NCBI GenBank assembly: GCA_041651575.1
Contig: JBAZJB010000001.1
Coordinates: 310,001-374,000 of the forward strand
Direction of reading: 5' to 3'
Length of the DNA: 64,000 nt
DNA from: JAQUOT01 sp041651575
Lineage (GTDB): Archaea; Nanobdellota; Nanobdellia; SCGC-AAA011-G17; JAFCDX01
Part shown: piece after piece, positions 58,540 through 64,000 of the stretch
How positions within the stretch are numbered: the stretch's first letter is position 1
How the letters are laid out: the number at the start of each line of letters is the position of its first letter
The notes under the pieces: generated by a model
Seen by the model: the letters and a program-made list of their open reading frames with translations, nothing else
Told to the model about the DNA's origin: nothing
Database searches by the model: none
Made by a program: the position numbers and the translations under genes

Positions 58540-59079
58540 TTATCTTTTTTTAATAATTTCGTGCTTAATTAAAACAGAATTAGGTATAATAATAATATCT
58601 TCTTTGTTTTTAATTTGTATTTCTGTTAAAGTAACATTAGTAACTTTTCCTGTTAAGTTTTTTATTTTAACTATATCTCCAACCTTAACTAATTTCTTTT
58701 GTGTTATAAAAAAACCAGCAGTAATATTTGGAACAATATCTTTTAGAGCAATAACTACCATTAAAATGATAAATACTAAAATTAATATTAATATTAAATT
58801 AAATATAAATGTAGTTAATCCTAATTGTTGTAATGCAAAAATAACTGAAATTATATAACCAAGATATCTTATAAAAGTAGAAATAAATTCTTCTATAGGT
58901 ATTTGTAATTGTAATTGTTTTTTAAGAACTTCATTAACACCAATCCTATGTAATACTTTATAAAATAACTTTCCAAAGAACCTAGAAATAACCAAACCTA
59001 TTAATAAAATTAAGATTCCACCTATTAGTTTAACTAAATTATCCGATACTAATGCCGTTATGTCTGATAAGGCTATCAT
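58540..59079 (-). CDS. MscS-family small mechanosensitive channel
   Basis: The 179-aa protein has three membrane helices (about residues 15-35, 65-85 and 90-112). The MscS beta domain follows (about 115-165), with IVPNITAGFFITQKKLVKVGDIVKIKNLTGKVTNVTLTEIQI in outline and IPNS at about 166-169. It lacks the C-terminal alpha/beta vestibule, making it a minimal MscS. It releases solutes under osmotic shock in characterised relatives. Confidence 0.9.
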   Translation of the reverse strand: MIALSDITALVSDNLVKLIGGILILLIGLVISRFFGKLFYKVLHRIGVNEVLKKQLQLQIPIEEFISTFIRYLGYIISVIFALQQLGLTTFIFNLILILILVFIILMVVIALKDIVPNITAGFFITQKKLVKVGDIVKIKNLTGKVTNVTLTEIQIKNKEDIIIIPNSVLIKHEIIKKR

Positions 59080-59160
59080 TTTAATCTATTTCAAAATAAT
59101 GTTTATAAAGGTTTTGATATAAAGGAAATTTTAAATATACCTTTAATACCTTATTTAAAC

Positions 59161-59418
59161 ATGGATATAGTTACTATAGAAGACATTAAAAAAAAGATGG
59201 AGAATTCTACTTGTAAAGATTGCAAATTCTTTGAATTAGAAATAAGAAATGGTCTTTTAGACAAAGATAGAAAAATAGGTACTTGTAAAGCAGGAAGAAA
59301 ATTTGGAGTTATCTTGCCTGAATATAGATGTCAATATTTAGTTTTAAACAATGAAATAATCGATGATATAAGAAAAGAAAAAGAGAAACTATTTGGAAAT
59401 AGTTTGAAGGATTTGTAA
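59161..59418 (+). CDS. small four-cysteine protein, 85 aa
   Basis: Not recognised. The cysteines at CKDC (about residues 18-21), CKAG (about 42) and CQYL (about 57) could bind one zinc or an iron-sulfur cluster. A charged C-terminal helix follows. A TATA-like element lies about 28 bases upstream (AATTTTAAATATAC). Confidence 0.7.
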   Translation: MDIVTIEDIKKKMENSTCKDCKFFELEIRNGLLDKDRKIGTCKAGRKFGVILPEYRCQYLVLNNEIIDDIRKEKEKLFGNSLKDL

Positions 59419-59465
59419 AAATCTGCACCGGAACATATAAAAAGTAGAAGGTATTATAAAAATAA

Positions 59466-60491
59466 ATGTCTATTTATAAATTAATGGAAAAAAATTGGAA
59501 AGTTTATTCTTTAATGGCAGGCATTGCCTTTATAGAAGAGATGAATAAACCCACCCAACATGAACAAATTAAACATAATAAAAAATTTATAGGATATCAT
59601 ACAATAAGTTTTAGATCAAAAAATAAAGATATTTTATGTAGGTGGATAAAGATAACTAGAATTTGGGAAAAAAAATTAAATCAACAATTTATATCTTCTT
59701 ATTTTAAAGAACCAAAATTAGAAAAAGGAGGAAAAAAATGGGGGTTTATATTTACACCAAATTGGCTTTATTATATTACAAAAACAGTAGGAAAATTCCC
59801 TTCAGGATATTCAAATAAAATAATTCTAAAAAGATTATCAAATTGGAAAGTATCTGGAAATAAAAATAAATATATTTTAACGAAAGAACAAATAAATTCT
59901 ATTTTAAATACAAAATTAGATTTATATAATCAACTATTAAAAAACAAAAAGCTTGCGGCAGGAGCTTTCATAGTTAGTTTTGATTTGGAGTTTAGAGGGT
60001 TAACTATAGGAAGACCAGACTTATGTATGAGCGATACTTATAAAGACTTTTTAAAGTTTATGTTAAAAATTGCTAATAAATGGAGTTGGGCAACAAATAA
60101 TAAACTATATTTTGTTAACGTAGAATATAGTAGAAATTTAGGAATAGATGCAAATGACCAGTATAGATTCATAATGAAATCCCAAAAGGTTAGCGAAATA
60201 TATAAATTAGCTGGGCCAGTAATAGATAACCATAAAGATAAATGTATTAAATTTCATATAAAAAGAGTTAAAAATTATATTAATAAGGGAGGTTGTTCCA
60301 GTAATACCAAATCGGTAATTTTGAATAAATTAAAAGAATTAGGTTCTGCAAAAAGTACAGAATTACAATTTTATAGTAATGTTGGAATTGATGTTTTGTT
60401 AGTTCATTTAAATAATCTTTATAAACAAGGACTAATTAATAAAGAAAGAAAAGGAAAATATTACTTATGGAGTATAAAAGATGGCAACTAA
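59466..60491 (+). CDS. LAGLIDADG-like homing-endonuclease fold protein with C-terminal HTH (tentative)
   Basis: The 341-aa protein shows two spaced degenerate dodecapeptide-like motifs: LMAGIAFIEEMN (about residues 16-27) and KLAAGAFIVSFDL (about 161-173). Each is followed by strands and a helix with SKNKDILCRWIKI or SDTYKDFLKFMLKI as in LAGLIDADG proteins. The usual acidic catalytic positions are only partly kept. A C-terminal winged-helix (about 285-338, LKELGSAKSTELQFYSNVGIDVLLVHLNNLYKQGLI in outline) would bind DNA. It could be a domesticated regulator. It overlaps the next gene by 11 bases. Confidence 0.4.
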   Translation: MSIYKLMEKNWKVYSLMAGIAFIEEMNKPTQHEQIKHNKKFIGYHTISFRSKNKDILCRWIKITRIWEKKLNQQFISSYFKEPKLEKGGKKWGFIFTPNWLYYITKTVGKFPSGYSNKIILKRLSNWKVSGNKNKYILTKEQINSILNTKLDLYNQLLKNKKLAAGAFIVSFDLEFRGLTIGRPDLCMSDTYKDFLKFMLKIANKWSWATNNKLYFVNVEYSRNLGIDANDQYRFIMKSQKVSEIYKLAGPVIDNHKDKCIKFHIKRVKNYINKGGCSSNTKSVILNKLKELGSAKSTELQFYSNVGIDVLLVHLNNLYKQGLINKERKGKYYLWSIKDGN

Positions 60492-61338
60492 TGTTTCTAT
60501 AGAATATGCAGCTGCAGAAAAGAAATTTTATCTAGCACAATCTGATGAAGAAAAACTAAAAGCCTTAGAAGAAATGTTGCGTACGCTTCCTTCCCATAAA
60601 GGGACTGAATCTATGGCTGTTAATTTAAAATTAAGATATAAAAAACTAAAAGCCGCGGTGGAAAGTAAAAAGAAAAATAAAAAAAGTTCTGGAAAGTCTA
60701 ACTTAATTAAAAGAGAAGGTGCAGCAAGAATTTGTATTGTTGGATTAACCAATTCAGGTAAATCACAATTATTAAAAGATTTAACAGGAGCAAAAATAGA
60801 AATTGCAGATTATGAATTCACAACAAAAAAAATTGAACAAGGAACGTTGGATTATAAAGGAATTAAATTACAAGTTCTTGAAATACCTGCTATAATAAAA
60901 GACTTTCATTCAAAAGAAAAAGGACCTGAGTTCTTAAGTGCAATAAAAGATGCGGATTTAATAATATTAATTTATGATACAGAACAAGAAAGAAAATTTG
61001 TTTTCGAAGAATTATATAAAAATGATATTGAATTACCCATAATCTATTATAAAAAGTTTTCAGATATGGAAATTGAAAAATTAAAGGATTTAATTTGGAA
61101 TAATTTGAATTTAATTTATGTTTATACGAAACAACCAGGAAAAAAACCAGCTTATCCTCCTATTGCTCTTAAGAAAAAGTCAAAAATTAAAGATCTAGCA
61201 GGAAACATACACAAAGATTTTCTTAAAAAGTTTAAACATGCAAAAATTTGGGGAGAAAGTGCTAAACATGAAGGAATGCAAGCAGGTTTAAATCATATTC
61301 TTGAAAATGGAGATATTGTAGAACTTCATATGAATTAA
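60481..61338 (+). CDS. DRG/OBG-type GTPase with TGS domain, degenerate G motifs
   Basis: Translation-associated GTPase family of 285 aa. An N-terminal helical hairpin (residues 1-75) ends in a basic stretch (KKKNKKSSGKSNLIKREG). G1 is GLTNSGKS (about 87-94), TTKKIEQG fits G2, and the C-terminal TGS domain (about 215-285) has IYVYTKQPGKKPAYPPIAL and GMQAGLNHILENGDIVELHMN in outline. G3 reads EIPA in place of DxPG and G4 reads YKKFSD in place of NKxD. It may therefore bind GTP poorly. DRG proteins are usually about 365 aa. Confidence 0.85.
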   Translation: MATNVSIEYAAAEKKFYLAQSDEEKLKALEEMLRTLPSHKGTESMAVNLKLRYKKLKAAVESKKKNKKSSGKSNLIKREGAARICIVGLTNSGKSQLLKDLTGAKIEIADYEFTTKKIEQGTLDYKGIKLQVLEIPAIIKDFHSKEKGPEFLSAIKDADLIILIYDTEQERKFVFEELYKNDIELPIIYYKKFSDMEIEKLKDLIWNNLNLIYVYTKQPGKKPAYPPIALKKKSKIKDLAGNIHKDFLKKFKHAKIWGESAKHEGMQAGLNHILENGDIVELHMN

Positions 61339-61796
61339 ATAGTTAAATAATTTAAAATACCTGCAAAACTAACCCATAAAAAATAAGGAATTAATAAATA
61401 AGAAGCTTTTTTATCTATTTTATAAGTAAATATTAGTAGAGATAGAATTGACATCCATAAAAATATTAATTCTATAAAAGAAAACAAAGGATTCTTTAAA
61501 TAAAAATAAAAATAACTCCAACTAGCATTTAAAACAAAATTTATTCCATAAAATATTATTACTAAATTCTTTTGTTTAGCTTTAGTCCAAGTAAAGTACA
61601 AAGAATAGGCTATTAAAAAAAATAAAACATTCCAAACTATAGGAAATACATAACTTGGAGGAGTTAAAGAAGGTTTATTCTGTTGATACCAATCAGATTT
61701 TACTGCGTTTGAAGTAAATAAACTCCCTATAAAAGCTATAAAATAAACTATAAAAAGACAGATTAATAATAATTTAATATTTACCTTCTTTTTCAT
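61335..61796 (-). CDS. tspO: TspO/MBR-family membrane protein
   Basis: Five-helix tryptophan-rich sensory protein, 153 aa. Family marks are SLTPPSYVFPIVWNVLFFLIAYSLY (about residues 42-66), NFVLNASWSYFYF (about 84-96) and the C-terminal PYFLWVSFAGILNYLTI. TspO binds porphyrins and sterols in characterised relatives. The ATG at 61796 is preferred over 61829 because the extra residues do not fit the family's first helix. The stop overlaps that of the GTPase gene. Confidence 0.93.
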   Translation of the reverse strand: MKKKVNIKLLLICLFIVYFIAFIGSLFTSNAVKSDWYQQNKPSLTPPSYVFPIVWNVLFFLIAYSLYFTWTKAKQKNLVIIFYGINFVLNASWSYFYFYLKNPLFSFIELIFLWMSILSLLIFTYKIDKKASYLLIPYFLWVSFAGILNYLTI

Positions 61797-61875
61797 ATAA
61801 ATTATATAATTAATCTTATACTTAAACATTTCTAAAATAAAAACCCTTATAAATATTCAAATCCTTAATTTAAAA

Positions 61876-62241
61876 ATGAGTTTAATAAAATTATTTGAAA
61901 AAAAATCATATTTCACTTTATCAGAAAAAGGCGAAATAGATTTTGTTAAAGATATAGACAAATATATGAGAGACAATAATATTACTTTTTTAACTCATTC
62001 TGAAAAAACTAAAATAAAATATTTTGAAAAAGAATTTCGAGAAATAGATATTCTTTTAGCATTAAATAAACAATATAATCCTTCTGGCATAACTTATATA
62101 GAAAGAAAAAAAGAAAAAAATGGGATGAGGGAATTAACTTATTTTACTGAAAAAACTAAAGAAAGAGATGAAAAAATTCCTGCAAGTTTAAGTTCTAATA
62201 CCCGTTGGGCTAGACTTTTAGAAATTATATTTAAATATTAA
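61876..62241 (+). CDS. hypothetical protein, 121 aa
   Basis: Not recognised. Soluble, highly charged. Helix-strand mixture with FTLSEKGEIDFVKDIDKYM, then YIERKKEKNGMRELTYFTEKTKERDE and a helical end. TTATAAAT lies about 26 bases upstream, so the mRNA is probably leaderless. Confidence 0.65.
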   Translation: MSLIKLFEKKSYFTLSEKGEIDFVKDIDKYMRDNNITFLTHSEKTKIKYFEKEFREIDILLALNKQYNPSGITYIERKKEKNGMRELTYFTEKTKERDEKIPASLSSNTRWARLLEIIFKY

Positions 62242-62281
62242 TTAACACAAACTTTATAAGTTTCTTTATTTTTTAATTTGT

Positions 62282-62620
62282 ATGAAGCAAGTCATTCTAG
62301 TAAGGGCAGATCTAAAAATGTCGAAAGGTAAAATGAGTGCTCAATGTAGTCATGCTTCTGTTGATGCTGTTTTAAAATCTCCAGATTACAAAGTTTCTGA
62401 ATGGAGAGCAGAAGGTATGAAAAAAGTTATTTTAAAAGTAAAAGATGAAAAAGAATTATTACAATATAAAAGATTGGCAGATCAAGAAAAATTAACAGTT
62501 GCTTTAATCAAAGATGCAGGTTTAACTGAATTTAAAGAACCAACCTTAACTTGCTTAGCAATTGGTCCAGATAACGAAGAAAAAATTGATAAAGTAACTA
62601 AGAAATTAAAATTAATATAA
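62282..62620 (+). CDS. pth2: peptidyl-tRNA hydrolase (Pth2)
   Basis: Releases tRNA from prematurely ended peptidyl-tRNA. The 112-aa length and motifs are typical of archaeal/eukaryotic Pth2: KQVILVRADLKMSKGKMSAQCSHAS (about residues 2-26 in outline), GMKKVILKV, LIKDAGLTEF and TCLAIGPDNEEKIDKVT (about 88-104). Leaderless-type TATA (TTTATAAG) about 26 bases upstream. Confidence 0.96.
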   Translation: MKQVILVRADLKMSKGKMSAQCSHASVDAVLKSPDYKVSEWRAEGMKKVILKVKDEKELLQYKRLADQEKLTVALIKDAGLTEFKEPTLTCLAIGPDNEEKIDKVTKKLKLI

Positions 62621-62639
62621 AAAAAAGAAAAGAAAAAAT

Positions 62640-63284
62640 TTATTCTTTTTTGAAAGTTAAATAAACTGATTGTTTTTCATTTTCAATTGGGCTGTGTGTA
62701 TCAAATACAAAATCGCATCTCAAATTGAAATCTTCTGTTAAATCTACTGCACTGATGGTTAATGCATAATCATCTGTACTAGATTGAGAAGTTTTTGCTT
62801 GTAATCTTGTTTTATCGCCATTTGGAGTATTTCCATACGCATTCATAAAACCGTGATTAAATTTGGTTCCTTTGTATGTTTGTACTTCAAAGTCTCTTAA
62901 AACTCTAACATTATTGTCATCGTAACAGTTATATGTAGCTTCCATTGTATTAGCTATTGTATCTCCAAGATTAGCAACTTTTGTTTTTATTGAAGTAGTA
63001 CTTGGACTTATTGTAAACTTGTTTTCTCCTGTTATTTCACATCCAGCAACATTACCACATTGGAAATTTTCAATGTATAAACTTGTTGGACAAGGAGGAC
63101 AATCTTCTGCACATTTAGTCTGATAAGTTGTAGTATCACATCTTTCAGATTCTGCACAAACATCATCTCCACATTGGTCTACAGTTGTTGGTGTCGTAGT
63201 TGTTGTAGTTGTTGTTGGCTCACTTCCGCAAGCTGCCATGAAAAACATAGCTAAAACGAGTATTGTTATAATTGCTTTTTTCAT
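62640..63284 (-). CDS. secreted Cys-rich lipoprotein, 214 aa
   Basis: A signal segment (residues 4-16) ends in a lipobox FMAAC with Cys19 as lipidation site. A Thr-rich linker (eight Thr in a row) follows, then a cysteine-rich module (CGDDVCAESERCD ... CAEDCPPCP, about residues 38-68). A beta-sandwich domain with further cysteines (FQCGNVAGCEI, YNCYDD, LRCDF) ends it. Disulfides would fit an external location. Function is unknown. A TATA on the minus strand near 63309 lies 26 bases before the start. Confidence 0.82.
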   Translation of the reverse strand: MKKAIITILVLAMFFMAACGSEPTTTTTTTTPTTVDQCGDDVCAESERCDTTTYQTKCAEDCPPCPTSLYIENFQCGNVAGCEITGENKFTISPSTTSIKTKVANLGDTIANTMEATYNCYDDNNVRVLRDFEVQTYKGTKFNHGFMNAYGNTPNGDKTRLQAKTSQSSTDDYALTISAVDLTEDFNLRCDFVFDTHSPIENEKQSVYLTFKKE

Positions 63285-63335
63285 AAACCAGAATACATTA
63301 AAAGCTATATATAAACCTTTCCAAGCTATTCGAAA

Positions 63336-63346
63336 GTTTAATAAAG
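63336..63346 (+). promoter_or_regulatory. TATA element of 5S rRNA
   Basis: GTTTAATAAAGG is centred about 26 bases before the first paired base of the 5S rRNA, which supports independent transcription of the 5S gene. Confidence 0.5.
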
Positions 63347-63367
63347 GAGTTATTTACAATAAAGTTT

Positions 63368-63480
63368 AGGACGGCCATAGCGGTCTGGCAACATCCAAAC
63401 CCATTTCGAACTTGGAAATTAAGAAGACCTACGTTCCATATTGTACTGTCGTAAGACGGGAACTATGGTTAGCTGTCCGC
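63368..63480 (+). rRNA. 5S ribosomal RNA
   Basis: Helix I pairs GGACGGC (63369-63375) with GCTGTCC (63472-63478). Conserved loop and helix sequence CCCATTTCGAACTTGGAAATTAAG (about 63400-63423, in outline) is typical of 5S rRNA. Length of about 113 nt fits. It is not linked to the 23S gene in this window and has its own promoter and T-run terminator. Confidence 0.93.
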
Positions 63481-63490
63481 CTTTTTTTAA
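63481..63490 (+). terminator. T-run terminator of 5S rRNA
   Basis: CTTTTTTTAA follows directly after the rRNA 3' end, the archaeal intrinsic stop signal. Confidence 0.5.
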
Positions 63491-63524
63491 TTAAATTTAT
63501 ATAACAATTAATTCTAGTTAATAT

Positions 63525-63830
63525 ATGATACCAAAACCTAAAGAAAAAGAAATTGCACTTGAAAGAGTTAAACAATTATTTAAAGAAGCTGAATCTGTTT
63601 TCAAGAAAAATCCTAAAAGAGCAGATAGATATGTGCAACTAGCAAGAAAGATTGCTATGAAAGTTAATTTAAGAATCCCTAGAGAATTAAAAAGAAGATT
63701 CTGCAAACATTGTAATTGTTATTTAAAACCTGGAATAAATTGTAGAGTAAGAACTAAAAATAAAAAAGTAGTTTATTATTGTAGAAACTGCAAGAAATTC
63801 ATGAGATTTGTAATAAAAAAGAAAATTTAA
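63525..63830 (+). CDS. rnp4: RNase P protein component 4 (Rpp21)
   Basis: Zinc-ribbon protein subunit of archaeal RNase P. An N-terminal helical pair (residues 8-50, ERVKQLFKEAESVFKKNPKRADRYVQLARKIAMK in outline) is followed by CKHC (about 60-63) and CRNC (about 87-90) zinc ligands with a basic surface. The 101-aa length is typical. Its 3' end overlaps the convergent rpo10 stop by 3 bases. The RNA subunit is at 524-855. Confidence 0.94.
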   Translation: MIPKPKEKEIALERVKQLFKEAESVFKKNPKRADRYVQLARKIAMKVNLRIPRELKRRFCKHCNCYLKPGINCRVRTKNKKVVYYCRNCKKFMRFVIKKKI

Positions 63831-64000
63831 GCTTTCTTGAACTTAGATATGATATCTAAATTGTCTACGTGACCTAAAAATACTGCTCTGCAGCAATATC
63901 TTTCTAAACCAAGCTCATCTAAAACTTTTTTTCTATCTTCGCCTTTCTTAACTTTTTCTTCAAAAGTTTCCCAAAGATGACCTATAGGTTTATTACAACT
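63827..64000 (-). CDS. rpo10: RNA polymerase subunit Rpo10 (RpoN), C-terminal part
   Basis: The visible 57 codons plus stop run off the window edge; the N-terminus is missing. The sequence has CNKPIGHLWETFEEKVKKG (second cysteine of the first zinc pair), then KKVLDELGLERYCCRAVFLGHVDNLD. The CC pair and following helix are the Rpo10 signature. Only the first few residues, including one zinc-ligand cysteine, lie outside. The C-terminus is slightly extended (IISKFKKA). Confidence 0.93.
   Translation of the reverse strand, partial: SCNKPIGHLWETFEEKVKKGEDRKKVLDELGLERYCCRAVFLGHVDNLDIISKFKKA

Noticed and set aside
63240..63367. Possible further tRNA between the lipoprotein and 5S genes
   Set aside because: No cloverleaf could be drawn; only the two promoters are recognisable.
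1..64000. CRISPR array, insertion sequence or provirus
   Set aside because: No regularly spaced short repeats, no transposase or integrase, and no terminal inverted repeats were seen. The direct repeats at 6-9.3 kb are promoter and gene-end copies.

Overview
The window is a gene-dense, very AT-rich archaeal chromosome segment. Archaeal marks are the A-type RNase P RNA, Rpo7/Spt4/Rpo10 polymerase subunits, ribosomal proteins S24e, S27ae, S28e, S6e, L24e and L7Ae, aIF2-gamma, aIF5B, Sec61-beta, NAC and Rpp21. Most genes have a TATA-like TTTATAAA or TTTTTAAA centred about 26 bases before the start codon, so many mRNAs look leaderless. Strong base bias, short genes, many unrecognised small proteins, a bacterial-type DNA gyrase and a cold-shock protein point to a DPANN lineage of the Woesearchaeota/Pacearchaeota kind. 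This placement is inference; no search was run.

Layout. 1-860: 23S rRNA 3' end, then RNase P RNA. 870-4690: Lrp-type regulator, Sec61-beta, NAC, two related helical proteins and a MinD-like ATPase. 4690-6050: tRNA-His and hisS. 6017-9290: an unusual array of alternating convergent and divergent genes whose boundaries are repeated sequences. 9280-12130: scpA, a small gene behind a hairpin leader, then S27ae, S24e, Spt4, Rpo7 and a PIN protein. 12290-17090: gyrB - SET-domain gene - gyrA. 17085-24970: three large surface proteins (two beta-helix paralogues and a subtilisin). 24990-30250: aIF2-gamma, S6e, aIF5B, L24e, S28e, L7Ae.

30350-33130: a TrmB-like regulator divergent from three unrecognised genes (accessory island). 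33140-37740: GluRS, a NIP7/PUA-like protein, a GGDEF protein, AlkD-like glycosylase, signal peptidase II. 37790-41960: three co-directional coiled-coil genes, the last a TIM-barrel with a helical insertion. 42000-46530: tRNA-Gly, LmbE-like deacetylase plus GT4 glycosyltransferase, two unknowns, tRNA-Arg, PIN-ATPase-KH protein. 46560-47600: relBE, cold-shock gene, tRNA-Leu. 47650-53330: a SPOUT-like protein, a lipoprotein and a MacB-type ABC cassette. 53350-56570: two PP-loop tRNA-thiolation-type enzymes, a DUF1858 protein, enolase. 56550-64000: a structured intergenic region, two MscS-type membrane proteins, S2, a LAGLIDADG-like protein, a degenerate DRG-type GTPase, TspO, Pth2, an unlinked 5S rRNA, Rpp21 and the end of rpo10.

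Functionally, about a third of the window is core information processing. The rest is envelope biology (surface proteins, lipoproteins with their signal peptidase, exporter, glycosylation-type enzymes) and uncharacterised genes. The best candidates for undescribed biology are the repeat-bounded cassette array at 6-9.3 kb, the SET gene inside the gyrase operon, the TrmB island at 30.3-33.1 kb, the three-gene coiled-coil operon at 37.8-42 kb, and two structured leaders at about 10.17 and 56.9-57.03 kb.
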